Shown here: piece by piece, positions 1 through 5,689 of the stretch
How the letters are laid out: each line of letters starts with the position of its first letter
Position numbering within the stretch: the stretch's first letter is position 1
Source of the DNA: Coleofasciculus sp. S288
GTDB taxonomy: Bacteria > Cyanobacteriota > Cyanobacteriia > Cyanobacteriales > Coleofasciculaceae
Length of the DNA stretch: 5,955 nt
Reading direction: 5' to 3'
NCBI GenBank assembly: GCA_020216575.1
Contig: JAIUYC010000295.1
Location: 1 to 5,955, forward strand
The notes under the pieces: model-generated
What the model was told of the DNA's origin: nothing
The model's input: only the letters and a program-made list of their open reading frames with translations
Databases searched by the model: none
Made by a program: the position numbers and the translations under genes

Positions 1-120
1 ATGTAAGTTATAATGGCTCTTTTCTTGAGCAAGCGCTGAATTTTAAGGACACTCGCCGCTGCTATCAGTAGGGTGTTTTTCGTCAAACGAACTAGTCTTA
101 ATCTAGCGCTTATTTTCGAT

Positions 121-151
121 TTGCATTTCTGTGATAGGGATGCAATTTTTT
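121..151 (+). terminator. Possible Rho-independent terminator
   Basis: TTGCAT (121-126) pairs with ATGCAA (140-145). The next three positions inward also pair in RNA as U-G, U-G and C-G, giving a 9-bp stem with a 7-base loop (130-136). A run of six T follows (146-151). It would end a plus-strand transcript arriving from outside the window. The stem is AT-rich with two wobble pairs, so it is weaker than the two other terminators here. Confidence 0.45.
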
Positions 152-232
152 ATTGTTTTTTTCAAGTTTAGTGCTAAGTCTTCTCAAGATTATTTATGAA
201 GTTTCTGTAAAGATACCCAATTAGAGTATTAC

Positions 233-281
233 CTTAACCCTATTGAAGCGATTTCTTAATGTTGCTCTGAGAACATACATT
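233..281 (+). promoter_or_regulatory. Candidate Pho-box-like array with possible -10 element
   Basis: The cyanobacterial SphR/PhoB box is known as direct repeats of (C/T)TTAA(C/T)(C/T)(A/T) separated by 3 bases. CTTAACCC (233-240) and CTTAATGT (255-262) each match 7 of 8 positions and start exactly 22 bases (two 11-base periods) apart. The unit between them, TGAAGCGA (244-251), matches only 4 of 8. A possible -10, TACATT (276-281), lies 13 bases after the last unit. The downstream gene is a phosphodiesterase, a fitting target. Single matches to this loose motif are common in AT-rich DNA (others at 97-104 and 3378-3385), so this is a hypothesis only. Confidence 0.28.
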
Positions 282-413
282 CTGCGTGAAAGTGGAGTCT
301 TGAAGAAGACGCTATTTTTCAGACAAAAACAGAAACCTTTTACCAAATTATAGCGCTTTCTTAACCTGTATAGAAAGTGCAAGTTGGTAATTGGAATGTC
401 AGGATGTAATGCT

Positions 414-419
414 GGAGAG
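414..419 (+). promoter_or_regulatory. Shine-Dalgarno fixing the start of the RTX-GDPD gene
   Basis: GGAGAG at 414-419 lies 8 bases before ATG 428. This spacing is good for a ribosome binding site and supports ATG 428 as the true start, although the protein then begins almost directly in RTX repeats without an export signal. Confidence 0.6.
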
Positions 420-427
420 ACAATTGT

Positions 428-2194
428 ATGGTGGATCGAGTCGAGGGCAAAACTACTGCTCAGTCTATTGATGGGAAATCGGGGTGCGATCGCATTTTTG
501 CAGGGAGCGGCAACGATCAATTTGAAGGCAGCAGCGATGATGACACCCTCTACGGAGGTGCTGGCGATGACACCATTTCCGGCGGAGCTGGCAACGATAA
601 ACTCAATGGTGGCAAAGGTAACGATAAGCTCTACGGTCAAGACGGAGATGATATCCTCTACGGTGGCAAAGGTGACGACTGGCTCAAAGGTGGCGCGGGT
701 AATGACAAACTTTATGGTGGCAAAGGCGACGACAAGCTTTATGCAGGTGAGTCGGGGAATGACACCATGAATGGCGGTTCCGGCAAAGATCAGTTTTGGA
801 TTGTAGATACTCAAATGCCTAGCGCTGGCACTACAATTACCGACTTCCATGCAGGTGAAGATGTCATCGGTTTGGGGGCTGGTCTTGCCTTCGTAGACTT
901 AAAGATTGACCAACTCGGTGATGATACGCTGATTAGTCTCAAAGATGGCAATCAAGCTCTAGCCAAGTTGATTGGTATTGATGCCAATACGCTTTCCATC
1001 GATGATTTTGTCAGCACGGCTCCCCGTCCCTTAATTATCGGTCACCGAGGCGCTAGCGGCTTGCGTCCGGAGCATACTCTAGCGGCTTATGAATTAGCGA
1101 TCGCGCAAGGGGCTGACTATATTGAACCTGACTTGGTTCCCACGAAAGACGGGGTTCTGATTGCTCGTCACGAGAACGCGCTGGCAGTTGTCCAACTCGA
1201 TGCAGAGGGTAACATCGTTTATGATGACCAAGGCAATCCTATTGTTACCTCCGAGACAACCAACGTCGCTGACTTAGAACAGTTTGCTGACCGCCTGAGT
1301 GTGAAAGAAATTGACGGTACAAAAATTGGAGGTTGGTTCTCGGAAGACTTTACTCTAGCAGAGATTAAGGAACTGCGAGCCAGGGAGCGCATTCCAGGTA
1401 TCCGTCCTGGGAATGTAGAATACAACGACCAGTTTGAAATTCCCACTCTCCAGGAAGTCATCGACCTGGCGAAGCAGAAAAGCGCAGAAACGGGACGCAC
1501 CATCGGTATTTATCCAGAAACCAAGCATCCTAGCTACTTCGATGCCATTGGACTATCGATGGAAGAGCCGTTAGTCGAAACTCTGGAAGCGAATGGATAT
1601 AGCGATCGCAACGATCCAGTCTTCATTCAGTCGTTTGAAGTTGGAAACTTACAAGACTTGAATCAAATGACGGATGTGCCTCTCGTCCAGTTATTTGATG
1701 CCAGTAACGCTCAGCCGTATGATTTCGTTCTCAGTGGCGACTCTCGCACCTACGGCGATTTGGCGACTCCTGAAGGACTCGCTGAGATTGCCACCTACGC
1801 CGATGGAATTGGTCCTTGGAAACGGTTAATTATTCCTGCTGAACCCGTTGACTTTAACGGAGATGGCCAGCCCGATGACCTAAATGGAGATAATATCATC
1901 AGCGATGCAGACTATCTGCTGCAAGACCCGACTTCATTAATTGAGGATGCACATGAGGCAGGCTTGGTAGTTCATGCCTATACCTTCCGCAATGAAGACC
2001 GTTACTTAGCTCCAGAGTATAACGGCAACCCTGAAGCGGAATACAAGCAATTCTTCAGTTTGGGTCTTGATGGCCTATTCACCGACTTTCCTGGAACTGG
2101 GTATGAGGTGGCTAACGAGCTGTATCCTTTCATTGAACCCGACCCTCTGGCTGGTGTAGGGCTATTGACACCCACTAACACTACTGCGATCTAG
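428..2194 (+). CDS. RTX calcium-binding repeat / glycerophosphodiester phosphodiesterase fusion protein
   Basis: The 588-residue protein is predicted to hydrolyse glycerophosphodiesters to glycerol-3-phosphate and an alcohol, probably outside the cytoplasm. Residues about 16-124 are glycine/aspartate-rich RTX nonapeptides (GGxGNDxLx), followed by the usual RTX-linked beta segment (about 125-195, including TITDF and GDDTLIS). Residues about 200-560 are a GlpQ-like GDPD domain: HRGASG at 206-211, PEHT at 214-217, YIEPD with likely metal ligands E233 and D235, H248 in ARHEN, YPETK with E364 and K366, QSFE at 401-404, and GLFTDFPGT at 549-557. H206 and H248 match the catalytic histidine pair, so the enzyme looks intact. 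Residues 475-495 insert two EF-hand/dockerin-like calcium loops. There is no Sec signal peptide or membrane segment; the RTX repeats suggest type I secretion, though the repeats are N-terminal and the C-terminal tail does not show a recognisable signal. The gene stands alone, with its own terminator downstream. Confidence 0.9.
   Translation: MVDRVEGKTTAQSIDGKSGCDRIFAGSGNDQFEGSSDDDTLYGGAGDDTISGGAGNDKLNGGKGNDKLYGQDGDDILYGGKGDDWLKGGAGNDKLYGGKGDDKLYAGESGNDTMNGGSGKDQFWIVDTQMPSAGTTITDFHAGEDVIGLGAGLAFVDLKIDQLGDDTLISLKDGNQALAKLIGIDANTLSIDDFVSTAPRPLIIGHRGASGLRPEHTLAAYELAIAQGADYIEPDLVPTKDGVLIARHENALAVVQLDAEGNIVYDDQGNPIVTSETTNVADLEQFADRLSVKEIDGTKIGGWFSEDFTLAEIKELRARERIPGIRPGNVEYNDQFEIPTLQEVIDLAKQKSAETGRTIGIYPETKHPSYFDAIGLSMEEPLVETLEANGYSDRNDPVFIQSFEVGNLQDLNQMTDVPLVQLFDASNAQPYDFVLSGDSRTYGDLATPEGLAEIATYADGIGPWKRLIIPAEPVDFNGDGQPDDLNGDNIISDADYLLQDPTSLIEDAHEAGLVVHAYTFRNEDRYLAPEYNGNPEAEYKQFFSLGLDGLFTDFPGTGYEVANELYPFIEPDPLAGVGLLTPTNTTAI
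486..493. repeat. HIP1 palindrome (GCGATCGC), first of five
   Basis: GCGATCGC occurs here and at 1097-1104, 1602-1609, 2807-2814 and 3949-3956. About 0.1 copy would be expected in random sequence of this length. Over-representation of this octamer is the HIP1 signature of many cyanobacterial genomes and is the main taxonomic clue besides the genes. All five copies lie within coding sequence. Confidence 0.9.
554..799 (+). repeat. Imperfect 27-base tandem repeats encoding RTX nonapeptides
   Basis: The DNA encodes consecutive nine-residue units of the form GGxGxDxLx (residues 43-124), for example GGAGNDKLN and GGKGDDKLY. One unit is expanded to ten residues (AGESGNDTMN, 106-115), and more degenerate units lie before it from about base 473. 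In the RTX family such units form a calcium-binding parallel beta roll that folds outside the cell. The periodicity keeps neighbouring frames open on both strands, which produces misleading overlapping open frames. Confidence 0.85.
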
Positions 2195-2235
2195 TTCTAA
2201 TTAGAGCCTGTCTGCACACAATCCCCACTCACTCT

Positions 2236-2272
2236 CCCCACCTGTACCTAGTCGGGTATAGGTGGGGCTTTT
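2236..2272 (+). terminator. Rho-independent terminator of the RTX-GDPD gene
   Basis: CCCCACCT (2236-2243) pairs perfectly with AGGTGGGG (2260-2267). Six more pairs (two of them G-U) extend the stem inward to 14 bp around a 4-base loop (2250-2253). C and four T follow. It starts 41 bases after the TAG stop, so it should separate this gene from psiE. Confidence 0.85.
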
Positions 2273-2274
2273 AA

Positions 2275-2403
2275 CTCTACAATGCTTTTAAGGAAGCGAC
2301 CAAAGCTGATCACAAAAACCCTTCTAAGTTTCTAGGGCGTCCCCAGCTTCCGAAATACAAGGATAAAGAGAAGGGACGCAACCTTCTTGTTTACACTATT
2401 CAA
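2275..2403 (+). pseudogene. tnpB: Fragment of IS200/IS605-family TnpB (OrfB) transposase-associated protein
   Basis: Translated in the frame of 2275, this stretch reads LYNAFKEATKADHKNPSKFL, then GRPQLPKYKDKEKGRNLLVY, then TIQ. This matches the conserved N-terminal-middle part of TnpB proteins, where NPSKFLGRPxxPxYKDKxKGRNLLVYTxQ is typical. Only about 43 of roughly 400 residues remain: an in-frame TAA lies directly upstream (2272-2274), and the similarity stops after TIQ, just before the psiE start. No start codon, catalytic region, zinc finger or terminal hairpin of the element is present, so it is a dead remnant. Recognition is from remembered family consensus, not a search. Confidence 0.75.
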
Positions 2404-2410
2404 GAAAACA

Positions 2411-2878
2411 ATGCGGTGGTTGAAAAACATTTTCCATGCATTTAGGGATTCTTGTAGCAACAAGAGTTTCCTAGATGGAATAGAACACCTAGAGAGCTTC
2501 GTCTCCAAAATTTTAGCTGTGGTGATGGGGTTAGTCATCTTGGTTGCTGTTGCCGACTTGATTATCCTCCTTTTAGGAGAGCTGTTTTCCTCCCCTATCG
2601 GCTTTTTTAATAGAACTTTGTTTGAAATTTTCGGAATATTTCTGAATATTCTGATTGCCCTAGAGATTCTGGAAAATATTACAGCTTATTTGCGAAAAGA
2701 TTTTGTTCTAGCAGAATTAGTTGTTGTCACGTCCTTAATTGCTGTTGCTCGTAAAATTATTATTCTCGACCTAGAAAAAACGACAGGAGCTGAGATTATT
2801 GGATTAGCGATCGCAATTCTCTCTCTGTCACTGAGTTACTGGATTATCCATCGCACGGGTACTAGAAATCTCCATTAA
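2411..2878 (+). CDS. psiE: PsiE-family phosphate-starvation-inducible membrane protein
   Basis: This integral membrane protein of about 155 residues belongs to the PsiE family (PF06146), named for the E. coli psiE gene that is induced by phosphate starvation; its molecular function is not established. Numbered from ATG 2411, hydrophobic segments lie near 32-58, 66-87, 100-120 and 126-145, giving four probable membrane helices. The family signature is clear in ALEILENITAYLRK and in SLIAVARKIIILDLE. The start is uncertain. TTG 2387 in the same frame would add eight residues and has a GAAGGGA stretch 11 bases upstream, but bases up to about 2403 belong to the tnpB remnant, which favours ATG 2411. 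The Shine-Dalgarno of ATG 2411 is poor. The next gene starts 16 bases after the stop, so the two may be co-transcribed. Confidence 0.85.
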   Translation: MRWLKNIFHAFRDSCSNKSFLDGIEHLESFVSKILAVVMGLVILVAVADLIILLLGELFSSPIGFFNRTLFEIFGIFLNILIALEILENITAYLRKDFVLAELVVVTSLIAVARKIIILDLEKTTGAEIIGLAIAILSLSLSYWIIHRTGTRNLH

Positions 2879-2894
2879 TCAATGGTGTTATTTT

Positions 2895-3359
2895 ATGAGC
2901 CACTTCTTCAAGTTTGAAGCCGATTTTGTCGAGTCCTTGCGCTGCATCCCCATGCAAGTGCGGATGAAATTAGATACCTGTGGGGTCAAACTCAAATTAA
3001 CGCACTGGCACAAGTTTACTCAGCAGGAGCGTCAGGAACTTGTAGAGATGCCCTGTACAACAGTTGAGGAAATTCAAACATATCGTCAATATCTGCAACA
3101 ACGGGTTATCCAACAGACTGGCACCCCAGCATCTGAACTTCCCATAGAATCTCACCCCGCCTGGATGGATGCCACAACAATTCCACCCAGCGTTCAGGAA
3201 AAAGCTGAAGAATTTGGAGTATCTTTAACGACTCCACAGTGGGCAAGCCTGGCTCCTGAGCAGCGTTTTGCTCTAATCAAACTCAGCCGTTCCAGTCATG
3301 AAAACAAAAACTTTTTCCCAGCACTCCAGGAATTTCAGCTGATTGAGTTGTTAAGCTAA
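2895..3359 (+). CDS. Nitrate-reductase-associated protein family
   Basis: The 154-residue soluble protein resembles the cyanobacterial nitrate-reductase-associated family (PF09655), often found near nitrate assimilation genes; its biochemical role is unknown. Recognisable blocks are FEADFVESLRCIPMQVRMKL (residues 7-26), DTCGVKLKL (27-35), SHPAWMDATTIP (86-97), and QRFALIKLSRSSHENKNF near the C-terminus. Length is normal for the family and there is no signal peptide or membrane helix. No nitrate reductase, molybdopterin or nitrate transport genes are visible in the window, so the usual context is absent here. There is no clear Shine-Dalgarno before ATG 2895, consistent with translation coupled to psiE 16 bases upstream or with a leader lacking one. 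Confidence 0.85.
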   Translation: MSHFFKFEADFVESLRCIPMQVRMKLDTCGVKLKLTHWHKFTQQERQELVEMPCTTVEEIQTYRQYLQQRVIQQTGTPASELPIESHPAWMDATTIPPSVQEKAEEFGVSLTTPQWASLAPEQRFALIKLSRSSHENKNFFPALQEFQLIELLS

Positions 3360-3544
3360 CGCGCATTTATAGCAATTCTTAATCTGGTGTTTTGGGGCAT
3401 GGGGCATAGTAAATGCAACTAGGGTGTACCTCACCCCTCCCTTGAAACGCTATAAATAGCATCTTCTGAAAACAGAATAAAAGTACTCAAGTCCGCTCCT
3501 CTGCTCCCTCGCTACCGTGACAGGTAAATTAGATGCGTCAAAGC
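3360..3544. other. Convergent intergenic region with small repeats
   Basis: No gene is visible between the two converging genes. It holds two tandem GGGGCAT units (3394-3407), a 9-base inverted repeat ATTTATAGC (3365-3373) / GCTATAAAT (3449-3457), a short GGGTG/CACCC hairpin (3422-3436), and a TTCTG-AAAA-CAGAA hairpin (3464-3477). None has a T-run that would make a convincing terminator for either gene. The mix resembles the degenerate repeat-derived spacers typical of filamentous cyanobacteria. Confidence 0.5.
3394..3407. repeat. GGGGCAT heptanucleotide tandem repeat (two copies)
   Basis: Two exact head-to-tail copies of GGGGCAT (ATGCCCC on the minus strand). Short tandemly repeated heptanucleotides of this kind are frequent between genes in heterocystous and other filamentous cyanobacteria; two copies is a minimal array. 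Confidence 0.5.
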
Positions 3545-4105
3545 TTAGTTGTCTGATTGAGCTTCGTGCCGAATTGTAGAAAGGCAATTGATAATCTGTC
3601 TGGCAAAAAGCCTTGATCCAATACCCGTTGCTATAAGTAGAAAACCAAAAACACTGCTATATCGGGAGTCTTCTAGCTCTAGCTGCAATTTTTGCTGATC
3701 GGGATTTTGCAAAAAGCGATTAATTTCATCAACCATTGCTACTTTCGTTTTCCGATCGCTTGGGGAGAAACTTGTTAAGGGAATCTGTTCGCGTTGAGTG
3801 AGCAGTACTACCCGATAGGTAGCCTGATAATTACGCAACTGGCGATTTAAGGTAGCTTGTTGCAAGTCTACTAGTGCAATTTCTTGTCTGTTGGGAGCCA
3901 AAAAACTCGTATTGGCAAGCATACAGGTGTTTGGCGATTCCTGTATTCGCGATCGCATTTCCTGACGCTGGCACATTAACGTCGAAACTCCTCCAACTCC
4001 CATAAAGCTAATTCCGCTCAGGTATACTACGATACTGAAAACCAAGACGCTGACGGGTTGATAATAGATACTGGATGGAAACTTAGTCTTTAGAAGAAAA
4101 ATCAT
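3545..4105 (-). CDS. Conserved hypothetical membrane protein with two TM segments
   Basis: I do not recognise a named function for this 186-residue protein. Visible architecture: a short N-terminal tail, a hydrophobic segment at about 17-42 (PVSVLVFSIVVYLSGISF), a polar middle domain with two cysteines (C45, C61), and a second hydrophobic segment at about 149-165 (SSVFGFLLIATGIG). The middle carries a TYRVVLLTQREQIPLTSF stretch, then an IN-x-FL helix (128-132). From memory, this order (Cys-x-Arg, Cys, IxLxxLQxA, YRVxLLT, IPxTS, FLxxP, second TM) recurs in a family of uncharacterised cyanobacterial membrane proteins. The start is well supported: AGGA (complement of 4113-4116) lies 7 bases before the ATG at 4105. 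It diverges from the solute-binding protein gene across 109 bases. Confidence 0.7.
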   Translation of the reverse strand: MIFLLKTKFPSSIYYQPVSVLVFSIVVYLSGISFMGVGGVSTLMCQRQEMRSRIQESPNTCMLANTSFLAPNRQEIALVDLQQATLNRQLRNYQATYRVVLLTQREQIPLTSFSPSDRKTKVAMVDEINRFLQNPDQQKLQLELEDSRYSSVFGFLLIATGIGSRLFARQIINCLSTIRHEAQSDN

Positions 4106-4115
4106 AACCTTATCC

Positions 4116-4143
4116 TGACCTCACCCAAGAAGTTGCGAGGTCA
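4116..4143. promoter_or_regulatory. Inverted repeat in the divergent intergenic region, possible operator
   Basis: TGACCTC (4116-4122) and GAGGTCA (4137-4143) are perfect inverted copies separated by 14 bases, so half-site centres are 21 bases (two helical turns) apart. They lie just upstream of, and touch by one base, the Shine-Dalgarno of the minus-strand gene. It could bind a dimeric regulator, or form a leader hairpin on the minus-strand mRNA. A 7-base inverted repeat in about 100 bases can arise by chance. Confidence 0.25.
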
Positions 4144-4214
4144 TTGCCAACAATGAACGAAAGTAGTGTCATGATATTAACTATACGTCTAAGGTTTCCT
4201 CTCCCGTAGTAAAG

Positions 4215-5000
4215 ATGTGGATTAGCCACAGGTTCTTCAGTTTCAGTTTGGTCATTGGGTGGGGTGCAGCGTCCTGGGTAGGATTAGCGCCCGTCCAGAG
4301 TGCTGAACTAGAAGAGATTGAGAAGAGGGGTGAGTTGATTGTTGGTGTAAAAGACAATCTTCGTCCCCTAGGCTTTCGTGACGCTAGCGGCAACTTACAA
4401 GGGTTGGAGATTGATATTGCCAGACGTTTAGCGGAAGAACTGTTGGGGAATCCCGATGCGGTAGTTTTGCAGCCAGTGAAGAATGTCGAACGGATTAATG
4501 CCGTGTTGGAGGGAAAGGTTGACTTGACAATTGCGAGAGTGACGGTAACGGATTCTCGCTCCCGCTTAGTGGACTTAAGCAGACCGTATTATCTAGATGG
4601 TACGGGTTTGGTCACCAAGGATGCTTCGATTACAAGATTAGGTGACCTAACGACAAAGACAATCGCAGTCCTCCATGGATCTAGCACGATTCCTGTAATC
4701 CGGTACGCTTTACCCAGTGCGAAGCTAGTGGGGGTTGATTCCTATCAACAGGGGCATTCACTTCTCGACAAGGGTGAAGCAGATGCCTTTGCCGCTGATA
4801 ATAGCGTTCTTGCTGGCTGGGTGCAGGACTATCCCGAATATCACATGCTGCCCGTGCGGCTGTCGGGTGAAGCCTTGAGTGTCGTGATGCCCAAGGGATT
4901 GCAGTATCTCAAACTGCGGCAGAAGGTGAATCAGGCGATTACTCGCTGGCAAGCAGAAGGCTGGTTATCGGAACGTGCTGCCGTTTGGGGGCTACCATGA
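4215..5000 (+). CDS. Family 3 extracellular solute-binding protein (amino-acid ABC transporter type)
   Basis: The 261-residue protein is a probable periplasmic binding protein (SBP_bac_3, PF00497) that captures an amino acid or similar small polar solute for an ABC importer. A signal peptide spans residues 1-29/30: hydrophobic core FSFSLVIGWGAASWVGLA with likely cleavage around VQSA. Family landmarks follow: GELIVGVKDNLRPLGF (39-54), GLEIDIARRLAEELLG (63-78), GKVDLTIARVTVTDSRSR (100-117) where R115 or R117 would be the carboxylate-binding arginine, LSRPYYLDGTGLV (121-133), and GEADAFAADNSVL (187-199) with D195 as the likely amino-group ligand. Length is usual for the family. No permease or ATPase gene lies in the window, so it is an orphan here. 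ATG 4215 is the only ATG/GTG/TTG start after the in-frame stop at 4164-4166; its Shine-Dalgarno is weak. The substrate cannot be read reliably. Confidence 0.88.
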   Translation: MWISHRFFSFSLVIGWGAASWVGLAPVQSAELEEIEKRGELIVGVKDNLRPLGFRDASGNLQGLEIDIARRLAEELLGNPDAVVLQPVKNVERINAVLEGKVDLTIARVTVTDSRSRLVDLSRPYYLDGTGLVTKDASITRLGDLTTKTIAVLHGSSTIPVIRYALPSAKLVGVDSYQQGHSLLDKGEADAFAADNSVLAGWVQDYPEYHMLPVRLSGEALSVVMPKGLQYLKLRQKVNQAITRWQAEGWLSERAAVWGLP

Positions 5001-5009
5001 GATAAAGAT

Positions 5010-5028
5010 TGAAACCTGTATAGTTTCA
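5010..5028 (+). other. Short hairpin between the binding-protein gene and ycf37
   Basis: TGAAAC (5010-5015) and GTTTCA (5023-5028) can pair around a 7-base loop. It lies in the 35-base gap, 7 bases before the ycf37 ATG. There is no T-run, so it is not an intrinsic terminator; it could affect ycf37 translation or mRNA stability, or be incidental. Confidence 0.3.
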
Positions 5029-5035
5029 CGCGATC

Positions 5036-5563
5036 ATGGAGAACACGCTTCCCGTTATTTATCTATTAGTTTTGCTGGCGCTGCTTAGTGGTGCGGGTTT
5101 TGCTGTCATTCGTCAAGTCCTCAAAACCCGTAAAATTGAAACCGCCCTCTCACAGTTGGAAAGAAAACTAAGAAACGAGCGAGGGACAGTCGAAGAGTAT
5201 TACGAGTTGGGTGGCATCTATGCTGATAAGAAAATGTTCGCCCAAGCCATTATGTTGTTTCAAAAAGCGCTAAAAGCATCAGATGTTGACGAACAAAACC
5301 TCGCTCCTGTCTATAATGCCCTCGGCTTTGCTTACTTCGCCCAAGAACAGTACGATCTTGCCATTCGCCAGTATAAAGAAGCCTTAAAGCTAAGCCCCGA
5401 TTATGTTACAGCGCTCAATAATCTGGGTCATGTTTACGAGCGCAAAAAGTTAACCGCTCAGGCGCTGGACGCTTACGAACAGGCGCTCAAGCATGAACCC
5501 AACAATACTACAGCGAAACGCCGAGCCGAATCACTGCGGAAACGACTTGTCACTTCGGCTTGA
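5036..5563 (+). CDS. ycf37: Ycf37-type TPR protein, photosystem I assembly factor
   Basis: The 175-residue protein matches cyanobacterial/plastid Ycf37 (plant counterpart Pyg7), a thylakoid-anchored factor that aids assembly and stability of photosystem I. An N-terminal membrane helix covers about residues 5-27 (PVIYLLVLLALLSGAGF), followed by a basic stretch (RQVLKTRK). Three tetratricopeptide repeats follow: about 54-81 (EYYELGGIYADKKMFAQAI), about 89-121 (YNALGFAYFAQEQYDLAI), and about 122-155 (ALNNLGHVYERKKLTAQAL). The C-terminus is basic (KRRAESLRKR). Length and domain order are those of the family, which also separates it from generic TPR proteins. It starts 35 bases after the binding-protein gene and ends 43 bases before a strong terminator; the lack of a clear Shine-Dalgarno leaves co-transcription or a separate promoter open. 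Confidence 0.88.
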   Translation: MENTLPVIYLLVLLALLSGAGFAVIRQVLKTRKIETALSQLERKLRNERGTVEEYYELGGIYADKKMFAQAIMLFQKALKASDVDEQNLAPVYNALGFAYFAQEQYDLAIRQYKEALKLSPDYVTALNNLGHVYERKKLTAQALDAYEQALKHEPNNTTAKRRAESLRKRLVTSA

Positions 5564-5606
5564 GACAATCACTGACATTCCTCAAGTTGGAAAAACAGCA
5601 CTGCGG

Positions 5607-5636
5607 GGGGTAATCCTTAAGGATTGCCCCTTTTTT
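5607..5636 (+). terminator. Rho-independent terminator of ycf37
   Basis: GGGG (5607-5610) pairs with CCCC (5627-5630), and TAATCC (5611-5616) pairs with GGATTG (5621-5626, one G-U). The result is a 10-bp stem with a TTAA loop, followed by six T (5631-5636). This is a textbook intrinsic terminator, oriented for the plus strand. Confidence 0.92.
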
Positions 5637-5689
5637 AAGTTGTTGCCCATTTAATTTGCACTTTTTTCCGGTTGTATAGCAAAAGGCAG

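Larger units (their letters stand above)
1..427. other. Intergenic region upstream of the RTX-GDPD gene
   Basis: No convincing gene is visible. The only open frame at the left edge runs from base 3 to a TAG at 69-71 (22 codons), which is too short to claim as the end of an upstream gene. The segment is AT-rich and holds a terminator-like hairpin (121-151), a possible Pho-box-like array (233-262), a further isolated CTTAACCT at 360-367, and a good Shine-Dalgarno before 428. A long minus-strand open frame that enters here from the RTX region is a shadow of the repeats. Confidence 0.6.

Noticed and set aside
3..71. 22 open codons at the left edge ending in TAG, possibly the 3' end of an upstream gene
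   Set aside because: An open run this short is expected by chance in about a third of cases and the residues match nothing I recognise, although the hairpin at 121-151 would suit a gene ending here.
363..373. AACCTGTATAG shared with 5013-5023
   Set aside because: A few exact 11-base repeats are expected by chance in a window of this size, and the surrounding sequences do not match.
384..770. 128-codon plus-strand open frame overlapping the RTX gene start
   Set aside because: It is the repeat region read in another frame (low-complexity Met/Thr/Ala/Val). The in-frame product at 428 has clear RTX and GDPD motifs and its own ribosome site.
221..850. 209-codon open frame on the minus strand opposite the RTX repeats
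   Set aside because: Its composition is a mirror of the 27-base GGxGxDxLx repeats, which keep other frames stop-free. It overlaps a well-supported gene almost entirely and resembles no known protein.
3378..3385. Exact single match to the Pho-box unit (CTTAATCT)
   Set aside because: It is isolated, lies between convergent genes where no promoter is needed, and illustrates that single matches arise by chance.
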